Shown here: positions 1-8,590 of the stretch, in pieces
Layout: each line of letters opens with the position of its first letter
Position numbering within the stretch: position 1 is the stretch's first letter
NCBI RefSeq assembly: GCF_005233835.1
Contig: NZ_SZQA01000007.1
Location: forward strand, 171,598 to 235,597
Reading direction: 5' to 3'
DNA: 64,000 nt
Source of the DNA: Herbidospora galbida
Lineage (GTDB): Bacteria; Actinomycetota; Actinomycetes; Streptosporangiales; Streptosporangiaceae
Made by a program: the position numbers and the translations under genes
Notes under the pieces: generated by a model
Seen by the model: the letters and a program-made list of their open reading frames with translations, nothing else
The model's database searches: none
What the model was told of the DNA's origin: nothing

Positions 1-1131
1 GTCGCCCGCACCTGCGTCGAGGCGATGGCGGCCACCCAGGGCCACACGCAGTCGCTGCACACCAACGCCCTCGACGAGGCGCTCGCGCTGCCGAGCGACT
101 TCTCGGCCCGGATCGCCCGCAACACCCAGCTGGTGCTGCAGCAGGAGTCGGGCACGACGCGGGTGATCGACCCGTGGGGCGGCTCCTACTACGTCGAGCG
201 GCTCACCGAGGAACTGGCCCAGAGGGCCTGGGCGCACATCCAGGAGGTGGAGGAGGCCGGCGGCATGGCCCGCGCCATCGACCTCGGCCTGCCCAAGCTC
301 CGCATCGAGGAGGCCGCGGCCCGCACCCAGGCGCGCATCGACTCGGGCCGCCAGCCGGTCATCGGCGTGAACAAGTACCGCCCGGAGGCCGACGAGCCCA
401 TCGAGGTGCTGAAGGTCGACAACAGCGCGGTCCGCAGCCGGCAGCTCGCCAAGCTGGAGCGGCTGCGCGCCGAACGCGACGCGGCCCAGGTGGAGCAGGC
501 ACTGGACGCGCTGACCAAGGCCGCCGCCGGGACCGGCAACCTGCTGGCCCTCGCGATCGACGCCGCCCGCGCGAAGGCGACCGTCGGGGAGATCTCCGAC
601 GCGCTGGAGAAGGTGTTCGGCCGCCACGAAGCCCGCATCCGGACCATCACCGGGGTCTACCGCCAGGAGGCCGGCGCCGACATGAGCAGGATCGACGAGG
701 TCCGCAAGGCCTGCGCGGAGTTCGCCGAGGAGGAGGGCCGCCGGCCCCGGATCCTGGTGGCGAAGATGGGCCAGGACGGCCACGACCGGGGCCAGAAGGT
801 GATCGCGACCGGCTTCGCCGACCTCGGCTTCGACGTCGACGTCGGCCCGCTGTTCCAGACGCCCGAGGAGGTCGCCCGCCAGGCGGTCGAGGCCGACGTC
901 CACGTCGTCGGGGTGTCGTCGCTGGCGGCGGGGCACCTGACGCTCGTCCCGGCGCTGAAGAAGGCCCTGGAAGACCACGGCGCGGGCGACATCATGATCG
1001 TGGTCGGCGGGGTGATCCCGCCCGACGACTTCGACGCGCTGCGCGCGGCCGGGGCCGACGCGATCTTCCCGCCCGGCACGGTCATCGCCGACGCCGCCCT
1101 CGACCTCATCGCCGACCTGCGGAACCGATGA
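1..1131 (+). CDS. mutB: Methylmalonyl-CoA mutase, C-terminal part (5' partial)
   Basis: The frame is open from base 1, so the N-terminus lies outside the window; about 376 residues are visible. They cover the end of the substrate-binding barrel ([30 protein letters not shown]) and the C-terminal cobalamin-binding domain. The B12 motif MGQDGHDRG near base 770 carries the His that coordinates cobalt, and [11 protein letters not shown] and VVGGVIPP complete the fold. The family interconverts (R)-methylmalonyl-CoA and succinyl-CoA in propionate and odd-chain or branched acyl catabolism. The stop overlaps the start of meaB (ATGA at 1128-1131), so the two are translationally coupled. Isobutyryl-CoA mutase is a related possibility, but the B12 domain in the same chain fits the large mutase subunit better. 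Confidence 0.93.
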   Translation, partial: VARTCVEAMAATQGHTQSLHTNALDEALALPSDFSARIARNTQLVLQQESGTTRVIDPWGGSYYVERLTEELAQRAWAHIQEVEEAGGMARAIDLGLPKLRIEEAAARTQARIDSGRQPVIGVNKYRPEADEPIEVLKVDNSAVRSRQLAKLERLRAERDAAQVEQALDALTKAAAGTGNLLALAIDAARAKATVGEISDALEKVFGRHEARIRTITGVYRQEAGADMSRIDEVRKACAEFAEEEGRRPRILVAKMGQDGHDRGQKVIATGFADLGFDVDVGPLFQTPEEVARQAVEADVHVVGVSSLAAGHLTLVPALKKALEDHGAGDIMIVVGGVIPPDDFDALRAAGADAIFPPGTVIADAALDLIADLRNR

Positions 1132-2063
1132 TCGCCGAAGGGGTCAGGAAGGGCGACCGCCGGTCGATCGCGCGGGCCATCACCCTGGTCGAGTCGACCC
1201 GCGCCGACCACCGTGAGCAGGCCCAGCACCTGCTCACCGAGCTCGCCCCGGCGGCCGGGAACGCCCGCCGGGTGGGGGTCAGCGGGGTGCCGGGCGTGGG
1301 CAAGTCGACGTTCATCGAGGCGCTCGGCACCATGCTCACCGGCGAGGGCCACAAGGTGGCGGTGCTCGCCGTTGACCCGTCGTCGAGCAGGTCGGGCGGC
1401 AGCATCCTGGGCGACAAGACCCGGATGAACCGCCTGGCGGTCGACCCGAACGCCTTCATCCGCCCGTCGCCGACCGCCGGGACCCTCGGCGGGGTGGCGA
1501 AGGCGACGCGGGAGGCGATGGTCGTCGTCGAGGCGGCCGGCTACGACGTCGTGCTCGTCGAGACCGTCGGGGTCGGGCAGTCGGAGACGGCGGTGGCCGA
1601 GATGGTCGACACCTTCCTCGTGCTCTCCCTCGCGCGGACCGGCGACCAGCTCCAGGGCATCAAGAAGGGCGTCCTGGAGCTGGCCGACGTGATCGCGGTC
1701 AACAAGGCCGACGGCGAGTTCGAACCGGCCGCCAAGAAGGCGGCCCGCGAGCTGTCCGGCGCGCTCCGCCTCCTCAACTCGCACACCCCCGTGCTGACCT
1801 GCAGCGGAATGACGGGGGCGGGGCTGGCCGAGCTGTGGGCGCACATCCTCAAACACCAGGAGACCACCGACCTGACGGCCAAACGCCAGCGCCAGGCGGT
1901 CGACTGGACGTGGGCGATGGTCCGGGAAAGGGTCCTGGGGGAACTTCGCGATAAGACGCGAAACATCGCCCCGGAGATCGAACAGCGCGTCCTCGACGGC
2001 GAACTGACTCCGGCCCAGGCGGCCGACCTGCTGTACAGATCGGGTCGGGGCGACGCCGGATAG
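1128..2063 (+). CDS. meaB: Methylmalonyl-CoA mutase-associated GTPase MeaB
   Basis: A 311-residue G3E-family P-loop GTPase. Visible motifs are the Walker [10 protein letters not shown], the metal-binding [19 protein letters not shown] segment, ETVGVGQSE (switch/Walker B) and NKADGE (guanine specificity). MeaB-type chaperones gate adenosylcobalamin loading and protect or reactivate methylmalonyl-CoA mutase. The ATG at 1128 overlaps the mutase stop by 4 bp, which fixes the start and supports a functional pair. The frame is open upstream inside the mutase gene, but that part is antisense-like shadow. Length is typical of the family. Confidence 0.95.
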   Translation: MIAEGVRKGDRRSIARAITLVESTRADHREQAQHLLTELAPAAGNARRVGVSGVPGVGKSTFIEALGTMLTGEGHKVAVLAVDPSSSRSGGSILGDKTRMNRLAVDPNAFIRPSPTAGTLGGVAKATREAMVVVEAAGYDVVLVETVGVGQSETAVAEMVDTFLVLSLARTGDQLQGIKKGVLELADVIAVNKADGEFEPAAKKAARELSGALRLLNSHTPVLTCSGMTGAGLAELWAHILKHQETTDLTAKRQRQAVDWTWAMVRERVLGELRDKTRNIAPEIEQRVLDGELTPAQAADLLYRSGRGDAG

Positions 2064-2071
2064 GTCCGGCT

Positions 2072-2650
2072 TCACAGGTCCAGGGACGACCCGCCGAACC
2101 GGTCCTGCAGGAAGCGGCCCTGGTCCTTCAACGCCTGCTCGTCCCCGGCGTGGACGGCGTCGGCGACCCGGCCCAGGCCCGTCTTCAGCAGGTCGAGCTG
2201 GCCCAGCAGTTCGGCGTGGGCGGCCTCCCTCCGGGCCAGGGGCAGGCGTCCGTAGGCGTCGAGGCTGGTCGGGAGGTAGTCGCGGATCGTCTGGGACACC
2301 ACGTGGAGGTGGTCGGGGGACTCGACCCGGCCGAGCACGCCGCGCAGCGTCTCGGCCAGGTCGACCACGCGGTCGATCACGTCGGGCGGGAGGCCGCGCA
2401 GCCGTCCGACCAGGGTGTCGAGTTCGGCCCGCAAGGCCTTGGTCTCGGCCTTGGCGAGGGACAGCACCACTCTGGTCCGGTCGGAGGGGGCCAGGAGCGC
2501 GCCCAGGCCGTACAGGCCGACGACCACCACGGGCCAGAACGCGCCCGCGACGCCCAGGAACACCAGGCCCACCCCGACCAGCCCGCAGATCGAGCCGGCG
2601 ATGTTCTTCGTCGAGCCCAGGTAGGTCAGGATCCGGTCACTGGTAGCCAC
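2072..2650 (-). CDS. XpaC-like membrane protein (5-bromo-4-chloroindolyl phosphate hydrolysis family)
   Basis: A 192-residue protein with two closely spaced hydrophobic segments near the N-terminus (about residues 18-52), followed by a helical, Leu/Ala/Arg-rich cytoplasmic region. This layout matches XpaC/YceG-type proteins that accompany TelA in bacterial tellurite/toxic-anion-resistance loci; the biochemical function is not established. It is the last gene of a four-gene minus-strand operon, and its start overlaps the end of the VWA lipoprotein gene by 14 bp. The assignment relies on context and topology as much as on sequence. Confidence 0.6.
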   Translation of the reverse strand: MATSDRILTYLGSTKNIAGSICGLVGVGLVFLGVAGAFWPVVVVGLYGLGALLAPSDRTRVVLSLAKAETKALRAELDTLVGRLRGLPPDVIDRVVDLAETLRGVLGRVESPDHLHVVSQTIRDYLPTSLDAYGRLPLARREAAHAELLGQLDLLKTGLGRVADAVHAGDEQALKDQGRFLQDRFGGSSLDL

Positions 2651-4145
2651 GGATCTCCTTGAACGCCTCGGCCAGCGAGCCGTTCCTGGCGTCGAAGACG
2701 GCGCCGCCGGTCAGCTTCGCGACCTGGTTCATCTCGTCGGCGTCGCTGTCGCCGAACAGCACCACGAAGGTCCTGACCGCCTTCTGCTCGGCGGGCAGCG
2801 CCTGGTAGTAGAGCTGGAAGTCGAGGTACTCGGTGCCGTCGGTGTTCTCGCCGTCGGTCATCAGCACGATCGACGAATAGCGCCCGGAGTCGACCTTCTG
2901 CTCGTAGGCGGCGCGCAGCGCGTCGTAGATGGCGGTGCCCCCGTCGGCCGACAGGCTCTCGGCGTAGCTCTTGATCTGGGCGAGCACCGATTCGGGGTTC
3001 GAGGTGGGGATCTCGTAGTCCTGCTGTCCTTTGGGGTGGTCGCTGAACGGCCGCAGGGCGACCTGCTCGCGGTTGCGGAACCGGGAGAACGTCCCGTAGG
3101 CGGAGGTGTCGGCGCCGGTCAGCGTCACGAGGGCGGCGCGCAGGCTCTCGATGCGGTCACCCTCCATCGAGCCGGAGGTGTCCAGCACGTACATCGCCCG
3201 CGCGGGCACCCGCACGTCGTTCAGGTAGGCCGCGATGAGCTGGTCGGCCGCCGACCGCCGGTTGGGGAAGGGCAGCTCGACCAGTGCGGCCGACCCGAAC
3301 TCCGGCGCCGGCGCGACCCCGGGCACGATCGGCCTCCGGTGGGTGGCCGTCATGATCTTCCGCTGGGTCTCGGGTGTACGCAGCCACGCGACCAGCGTGT
3401 CGTACTGCTCCCTCCGGGAGGAGGAGGCGAGCAGGGTCAGCGGATAGTCGGCCGACACCACCCCGTCGGAGGGATAGACGAGTGTCAGGTCGTCGCGCAT
3501 GCCGAGCAGCACCGACTCGTAGTTCACGAGCCCGTCGACGTCGGGCCGCGCCGTGTAGGCCTCGGCCAGCCACCCCGACGAACCGGCGGTGAGCCGCTGC
3601 GCCGAGAAGAACTCCTTCATGCGCGGCGTCACCGACGCGATCGTCCCCGCGTCGAGGGCCTCGCCGGCGTCCGAGAGCGCCGCCGCGACCCCGACCAGGG
3701 CCGAGAACCCCGAGTTCGACGAGGCGGGATTGGTCATCCCGAAGGTGAAGCGGTGCGCGGCGGCGGCGGTCGCGATGTCCGACCAGGTCACCGGCTTGCC
3801 GTCCCAGCCGAGCTCGGCGGCCTTGGCGGGCTTGAGGCCCAGCACCACCGGCGAGTTCATGATCTTCGTCTGGGTCGACAGCCTCTCGCGCGCCCCGTCG
3901 ATCAGCGACAGGTAGCGGTTGGAGGAGAACCAGGTCGCGTCGTAGTCGCCGGCATCGCCGCGGGCCACCTGCTCGGCGCCGTCGAGGGTGCCGGTGTAGG
4001 TGAACTCGACATCGAGGCCCGACTCCTTCAGCAGCGGTTCGAGGTCGGCGACCTCGCTGCCGGCCAGGATGCGGAACGGCTCGTCGGCCGAGCACGCGGT
4101 CAGCGACGCCGCGGCCAGCAGCAGCGCCAGGAGGGCCCGCCTCAT
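2637..4145 (-). CDS. Lipoprotein with solute-binding domain fused to a VWA domain
   Basis: A 502-residue protein starting at the ATG that overlaps the telA stop (ATGA). The N-terminus is a lipoprotein signal with lipobox LTAC (Cys18). Residues about 24-290 resemble a periplasmic substrate-binding domain of the ABC/extracellular solute-binding type (FRILAGSEVADLEPLL; GMTNPASSNSGFSALVG). A von Willebrand factor A domain follows, with the MIDAS motif DTSGSMEG near residue 321 and a later SIVLMTDGENTDG strand. VWA plus solute-binding fusions recur next to TelA in actinobacteria; the ligand is unknown. The frame stays open upstream into telA, but the signal peptide and 4-bp overlap fix the start at 4145. 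Confidence 0.85.
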   Translation of the reverse strand: MRRALLALLLAAASLTACSADEPFRILAGSEVADLEPLLKESGLDVEFTYTGTLDGAEQVARGDAGDYDATWFSSNRYLSLIDGARERLSTQTKIMNSPVVLGLKPAKAAELGWDGKPVTWSDIATAAAAHRFTFGMTNPASSNSGFSALVGVAAALSDAGEALDAGTIASVTPRMKEFFSAQRLTAGSSGWLAEAYTARPDVDGLVNYESVLLGMRDDLTLVYPSDGVVSADYPLTLLASSSRREQYDTLVAWLRTPETQRKIMTATHRRPIVPGVAPAPEFGSAALVELPFPNRRSAADQLIAAYLNDVRVPARAMYVLDTSGSMEGDRIESLRAALVTLTGADTSAYGTFSRFRNREQVALRPFSDHPKGQQDYEIPTSNPESVLAQIKSYAESLSADGGTAIYDALRAAYEQKVDSGRYSSIVLMTDGENTDGTEYLDFQLYYQALPAEQKAVRTFVVLFGDSDADEMNQVAKLTGGAVFDARNGSLAEAFKEIRGYQ

Positions 4146-5236
4146 CGCTCGCTCCGCTCCAGGTATTTGCGCGCGTTCTCGATCTCGACCGTGAGGCTGC
4201 CCACCGTGGTGGCCATGTTCTCCACGGCCCGCGCGCGGAACTCGTCGATGGTGTCGATGGTGGCGTAGACGTTGTCGAACGCCTTGCGCAGCGCGTCGAG
4301 GTCGACCGTCGTCGCGGCGGCCTGCGCCTGGATGTCGGCGGCCTGGCCGCGGAGCAGTTCGCTCGTCGACACGATGAGGTCGGAGGTGGTCGCGTTGAGC
4401 GCGGTGATCTGGTCGAGCACCAGCTTCTGCCCGGCGAGCGCCTGGGCGACCACGACCGCCGTGCGCAGCGCGGCCATCGTCGTGGTGGTGGCCCGGTCGA
4501 CGCCCTTGATGAGCTCCAGGTTGTTCTTGCGCACCAGGTCGAGCGCCAGGTAGCCCTGCGCCGAGACGGCGAGCTGGGTGAGCAGGTCCTGGTGGCGCTG
4601 CCGCACCGCGAACAGGGCGTCGCTGCGCAGCGCGGTGATCCGCTCCTCGTCGTGCTCGCGCAGGATCAGCTCCTCGATCTCGGCGTCGAGGGCGGTGGCG
4701 ACGACGACGTACTCCTGGAGCTTGAGCATGGCGTCCCACAGCAGGCGGCGCTCACCGTCGATGGCGGCGTTGTCCTTGCGCAACTCGTCCTGGCCCGACT
4801 TGAGCGAGCGCACGATGTCGTCGAGGTGCTTCTGCGCGCTCTGGTACTTGGCGAAGTAGTCGCGCAGCCGGCCGGGTAACAGGCCCATCAGGCGGCGGCC
4901 GGCGGTGGCGTTCTTCGGGTCGAGGTCGACGATCGTGCGGCGCAGCGACACCAGGTCGTTCGCGACCGGTCCCTCCGCCGCCTTGAGCGGCCGGCGGAGC
5001 ATGCGGTTGGAGACCTGCGACGACGAGCCGATCTCGGTCGCGCCCATCGCGGTGATGTCGGCGACCTTCTTGGTGAAGTCGGGGGAGCGCGGGTCGAGCG
5101 CGGCCAGCTCGCCGGCGAACGCGCGGGCCCGTCCGGCCAGTTCGGCGTCCCGTTCGTCGGAGATCGGCATCATCCGCGACGCCTTCTCCGCGGGCACCGG
5201 GGGGACCGGCTCCGGTGGCGTGAGTACCAGGTCCAT
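4142..5236 (-). CDS. telA: TelA-family toxic anion resistance protein
   Basis: A 364-residue, almost wholly alpha-helical protein without transmembrane segments. It shows the TelA/KlaA signature regions: FTKKVADITAMGATEIGSSS, the NRMLRRPL segment, LVSLRRTIVDLDP and the C-terminal ALRKAFDNVYATIDTIDEFR. TelA proteins are linked to tellurite, bacteriocin or cell-envelope stress tolerance, but their molecular activity is unresolved. It lies between the two solute-binding-like genes in the operon, 10 bp after the upstream gene and overlapping the downstream one by 4 bp, so all four products probably act together at the membrane. Confidence 0.9.
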   Translation of the reverse strand: MDLVLTPPEPVPPVPAEKASRMMPISDERDAELAGRARAFAGELAALDPRSPDFTKKVADITAMGATEIGSSSQVSNRMLRRPLKAAEGPVANDLVSLRRTIVDLDPKNATAGRRLMGLLPGRLRDYFAKYQSAQKHLDDIVRSLKSGQDELRKDNAAIDGERRLLWDAMLKLQEYVVVATALDAEIEELILREHDEERITALRSDALFAVRQRHQDLLTQLAVSAQGYLALDLVRKNNLELIKGVDRATTTTMAALRTAVVVAQALAGQKLVLDQITALNATTSDLIVSTSELLRGQAADIQAQAAATTVDLDALRKAFDNVYATIDTIDEFRARAVENMATTVGSLTVEIENARKYLERSER

Positions 5237-5246
5237 CAGTGGTTCC

Positions 5247-6293
5247 TCAGAGGTAGCGCTCTTCGATCAGGGCGACGAGCTGTTCGAGGTGGTCGTAGGT
5301 GGGCGGCTCGACCACGTCGACCAGGTCGCGGGTGAGCGGGGTGCCCTTCGCGAGGCCGGCGAACACGCCGGGGTCGGCGGTGCGGAAGCCGTGCCGGGCG
5401 GCGAGCCGGGCGAACTCGGGGTCGTCGGTCAGCAGGCGGCCGACCTTGTTCGCGTTCTCGTCGAAGGGCACCAGGGTGTGCTTGCTGAGCACCGTCGGCG
5501 AGGGGTAGAGCAGCCGCATCTGCGGGCCGATCGTGCCGTCGTTCGCGAACAGGCGGGCGGCGTACTGGGCCTCGTACACCATGATCATTGGGGTTTTGCC
5601 CATCCCCATGGCCAGGTAGTCCTCGAACGGCGCCTCGGACGTCGACTCGGAGTAGCCCTGGTCGAGGAACAGCGGCGCGACCCGTTCGGCGACCTGCGTG
5701 TCGGCGCCCGTGACGACGTCGTCGCCGTTGGCGACGTAGCTGGTCAGCGCCAGGTACATGGCCGCGGAGTTCGAGGTGCGGATGTCGGTCGTGGTGAGCA
5801 GCACCCGTTTTCTGGCTTTGTACGCCGAACCGGGCAGTGCATCCCACCGAGTGCCTTTATCTACTATTTCTAGATATTTCTTGATGTCGAACGTGGTGCC
5901 GCTCACGACCCCCGCCTGCGTCAGCGTGGCCACGATCGGCTCGAAGGTCGCCACCGCCATGGGCGAGAAGAACGGCGCGAAGGTCGCGGCGACCCCGCGC
6001 TCCTTCTTGATCTTCTCGGCCGCCGGGGCGCTCGACGGGAAGGCGAACGAATAGGTGCTCAGGTCCACGCTCCCGGCGATCTCGCGGGACCCGGCGGTGT
6101 CGACCTCCACCTGGAGGCCGTGCTTCGCGAAGGCGGCCTTGACCTGCGGGTCGTCGAAGAACGGCTTCTTCTCCGACCCGATGACGCCGCGGACGACGGT
6201 GACGCCTGACCCCAGGTTCCCCAGGACGAGGGCCGCGACGACCCCTCCGGTCAGAAGGACGGCCAGCGCCACGCCGAGTAATCTTCTCCTCAT
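5247..6293 (-). CDS. Membrane-anchored extracellular solute-binding-like protein
   Basis: A 348-residue protein using the ATG at 6293, preceded by AGGGTGAG; a frame extension to 6341 adds only poor, non-coding-like residues. The N-terminus MRRRLLGVALAVLL plus a hydrophobic stretch is a signal anchor. The remainder resembles a type-2 periplasmic binding protein (SAAMYLALTSYVANGDDVV; PMIMVYEAQYAARLF). It is the first gene of the TelA/VWA/XpaC operon. It may bind the same ligand as the binding domain of the VWA lipoprotein, but that ligand cannot be read from sequence. A CATAAT-like -10 lies about 10 nt before the start. Confidence 0.75.
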   Translation of the reverse strand: MRRRLLGVALAVLLTGGVVAALVLGNLGSGVTVVRGVIGSEKKPFFDDPQVKAAFAKHGLQVEVDTAGSREIAGSVDLSTYSFAFPSSAPAAEKIKKERGVAATFAPFFSPMAVATFEPIVATLTQAGVVSGTTFDIKKYLEIVDKGTRWDALPGSAYKARKRVLLTTTDIRTSNSAAMYLALTSYVANGDDVVTGADTQVAERVAPLFLDQGYSESTSEAPFEDYLAMGMGKTPMIMVYEAQYAARLFANDGTIGPQMRLLYPSPTVLSKHTLVPFDENANKVGRLLTDDPEFARLAARHGFRTADPGVFAGLAKGTPLTRDLVDVVEPPTYDHLEQLVALIEERYL

Positions 6294-6510
6294 CTCACCC
6301 TGAATTATGTGAGAAGCCGCGAAAACCGATGCGGGCCACAAAAAGAATTCAGAGCTCGTTCATCACGATTTCACGGGTGACGGTTTTCACTCCCGGTTCG
6401 GGTTTTCCCCCACCGCGTTCGACCTCACTTCACCCCGACGCACGATTGCACCCCATGCCCGGTGATCCGGTGTGACGATGCTGTCGCTTTCGGATATCGG
6501 GGAGGCGACC
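6294..6510. other. Divergent intergenic region
   Basis: A 217-bp gap between divergent genes. The left part (about 6294-6380) is clearly AT-richer than its surroundings and should hold the promoter of the TelA operon; CATAAT reads on the minus strand at 6309-6304. No convincing operator palindrome, terminator or small gene was found. GGGGAGG at 6498-6504 is the ribosome binding site of the next gene. Confidence 0.4.
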
Positions 6511-8454
6511 ATGCATCACGACCCGTTGTTGCCACCGGTGGTGGCACGGGCCCTCGACGACTACCGCGCCCTGCTGGCCGAGCACGGCATCACCTGGGGT
6601 GAACCGCCGATCGGCTATGTGCGCATGCTGAGCTTCCTCCGGTTTCCGGACGAGGCCTATCAGATGTCCGGCGACACCGACCTCGACCGGGCCTTCCGCG
6701 ACGCCGTGAGCGGCCGGGAGGCCCCCGACGGGCTGACCGTGCTGCGGCTCACCTCCGGCGGCTACATCCTGGAGGCCCGCTCGTGCGCGGTGCTCTCCGC
6801 GACCCCCGTGGCGGGCGTGCTGCTGGTCGACTCGGCCCGTACGACCACCGCCACCGTCACCCTCGACGGAACCGAGCACGTCATCGGCTCGGGCGGCGCC
6901 CGCCTGGCCGAGTTCACCAGCGACAGCGACCTGCGCTGCGACGGCGAGCCGGTCGACCTGTCGGTGCTCACCCGGGCGGCCGTCCCCGCGCGGCTGCGCC
7001 TGAAGGCCGGGTTCCCCTGCCGCTGGAGCGTGACATCCACCGACGGCCAGGGCTGGTGGCCCGACGGCGTCCCGCACCGGCGCGACTACCACGGCGTGCC
7101 CTACTTCCACGGTGACGACGTGACGGTGGCCGTACCGGCCGAACCGCTGGTCGTCGGGGTGACCCGCGGCATGGAGTACGAACTCGCCGAGACCCAGGTC
7201 GTCCCGTCGCCCTGGCGCGAGACCACGGTCGAACTCACCCCGTCCCGCGTCTACGACGCCGCCGCGAAGGGCTGGTATGGCGCCGACCTGCACGTCCACC
7301 TCAACTGGGCCGGCGACGTGGTGGCCGCCCCCGCCGAGGCCGCCGTCATGCAGCACGGCGAGGACCTGCACGTGCTCAACCTGGTGGCGGGCAACGTGGC
7401 CGGCCGCCGCGTCTACGACCAGGAGGCGCTGCACCACTGGGCCGGCCGCGACCTGCCCTGGTCGGACGCCGGGCACGTCGCCCGGATGGGCGTCGAATAC
7501 CGCAACGACCTGCTCGGCCACGTGCACGCCTTCGGCCTGGCCGCCCCGCCGTCGATCTACCACACCGGCTTCCTCGACGACGCCGACTGGCCCCCGAACG
7601 GCGCCGCCTGCGGTGAACTGCGCGAACTCCAGGCGGTGCTCGGTTACGCCCACCCGTTCCACGGCCCGGTCGCCACCCCCGGCGACGTCATCGGCGCCGC
7701 CCAGCGCGACTGCAACGCCCGCGCCCTGGTCGTCGACGCCGCGCTCGGCCTGGTCGACGGCGTCGAACTGCTGCACTTCTCGGAGTTCTCCGGCACCGTC
7801 GAGGTCTACCGCCGCCTGCTCGGCGCGGGCAACCGCCTGGCCGCGCTGGCGGGCACCGACTCGATGCTGTCGTACACCCGGCAGGACACCGTCTCCAGCC
7901 CGCCCGGCTGGGAACGCGTGTACGCCCGTCTCGGCGGCCCCCTCTCCGCCGAGGCGTACGCGCACGCCGTGCGACAGGGCCGGACCTTCGCCACCACCGG
8001 GCCGTGGCTGGAGCTGACCGCCGGGGGAGCCGAGATCGGCGACACCTGGTGCCTGGCGGCCGGCGACGAGGTCGAGATCGTCGCCCGCAGTGTCGGCCCC
8101 GAGGTGGAACGCCTGGAGATCGTCACCGCCGACGGCGTGGTCGCCGCCGGTCCGGGCGGCGAGCTGCGGACCACCCTGACGATCACCGAACCGACCTACG
8201 TCGTCGCCACCGCGAGCGGCGGCCCCCACCGCCGCAGCCTGCACCGCCGGGTGTACGCCCACACCAGCCCCATCTACGTCGACGTCGCCGGCCGCCCGGT
8301 CGCCCGGGTCGAGGACGTACGGTGGTGCCTCGACTGGCTGGCCCTGCTCGACCAGACCGTCAGGTCGCACGCCCGCCTCGACTCCCCGAGCCAGCTCGCC
8401 GACCACCTCGACCTGATCGAGAAGGCCGCGCAGATCTACCGCGCCCGCCTCTGA
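6511..8454 (+). CDS. CehA/McbA family metallohydrolase (PHP-like)
   Basis: A 647-residue cytoplasmic protein. The ATG at 6511 is chosen because GGGGAGG sits 6 nt upstream; an in-frame ATG at 6472 has no such site. The N-terminal third is beta-rich. From about residue 255 a PHP-type metallohydrolase domain begins (GWYGADLHVHLNWAGD, with the metal-binding HxH), followed by HGEDLHVLNLVAGN, YAHPFHG and a late AGTDSM segment. CehA/McbA enzymes include carbaryl hydrolases, but most members have unknown substrates. No obvious operon partner: it is divergent from the TelA operon and 136 bp before the ABC-F gene. Confidence 0.8.
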   Translation: MHHDPLLPPVVARALDDYRALLAEHGITWGEPPIGYVRMLSFLRFPDEAYQMSGDTDLDRAFRDAVSGREAPDGLTVLRLTSGGYILEARSCAVLSATPVAGVLLVDSARTTTATVTLDGTEHVIGSGGARLAEFTSDSDLRCDGEPVDLSVLTRAAVPARLRLKAGFPCRWSVTSTDGQGWWPDGVPHRRDYHGVPYFHGDDVTVAVPAEPLVVGVTRGMEYELAETQVVPSPWRETTVELTPSRVYDAAAKGWYGADLHVHLNWAGDVVAAPAEAAVMQHGEDLHVLNLVAGNVAGRRVYDQEALHHWAGRDLPWSDAGHVARMGVEYRNDLLGHVHAFGLAAPPSIYHTGFLDDADWPPNGAACGELRELQAVLGYAHPFHGPVATPGDVIGAAQRDCNARALVVDAALGLVDGVELLHFSEFSGTVEVYRRLLGAGNRLAALAGTDSMLSYTRQDTVSSPPGWERVYARLGGPLSAEAYAHAVRQGRTFATTGPWLELTAGGAEIGDTWCLAAGDEVEIVARSVGPEVERLEIVTADGVVAAGPGGELRTTLTITEPTYVVATASGGPHRRSLHRRVYAHTSPIYVDVAGRPVARVEDVRWCLDWLALLDQTVRSHARLDSPSQLADHLDLIEKAAQIYRARL

Positions 8455-8464
8455 CGAAATTGAT

Positions 8465-8494
8465 TTGCAGGCTGGTGACCAGCTCGCCTAGCGT
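8465..8494 (+). promoter_or_regulatory. Candidate promoter with palindrome in the spacer, upstream of the ABC-F leader
   Basis: TTGCAG (8465-8470) and TAGCGT (8489-8494) form a possible sigma-70 type -35/-10 pair with an 18-bp spacer. The spacer contains the perfect inverted repeat GCTGGTGACCAGC (8471-8483). Transcription would begin near 8501 and leave a leader of about 90 nt before the ABC-F gene. The boxes are imperfect, so this is a proposal; the palindrome itself is plain in the sequence. Confidence 0.4.
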
Positions 8495-8531
8495 GGACGA
8501 CGTCACATCGCCTGCCCAGGGGAGATCCGTT

Positions 8532-8580
8532 GGAGCTCTAGAGATCATGTCCGTTTCTCTCTGACACATGACCTCTGGAG
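8532..8580 (+). promoter_or_regulatory. Putative translational attenuator of the ABC-F gene
   Basis: The arms 8536-8550 and 8566-8580 can form a 15-position stem: 14 pairs including one G-U, and one A/C mismatch, with a 15-nt loop. The 3' arm contains the ribosome binding site CTGGAG of the ABC-F gene (start 8591). The 5' arm contains the ATG of a five-codon reading frame whose body and stop lie in the loop. This geometry matches drug-inducible attenuators, where a ribosome stalled on the leader melts the stem and frees the downstream site. The pairing is observed; the regulation is inferred. Confidence 0.65.
8547..8564 (+). CDS. Leader peptide MSVSL
   Basis: A five-codon frame ATG TCC GTT TCT CTC TGA. 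It is preceded by GGAG at 8532-8535, 11 nt before the ATG, so it can be translated. It sits inside the hairpin that hides the ABC-F ribosome binding site. Leader peptides of this size are known ahead of genes for resistance to ribosome-targeting drugs. No protein function is suggested; the role would be to hold a stalled ribosome. Confidence 0.5.
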   Translation: MSVSL

Positions 8581-8590
8581 TTGGTGCGCC

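Noticed and set aside
2637..4739. Longer version of the VWA lipoprotein starting at 4739
   Set aside because: The first 198 codons lie antisense-like inside telA in another frame; the signal peptide and lipobox at 4145 define the real start.
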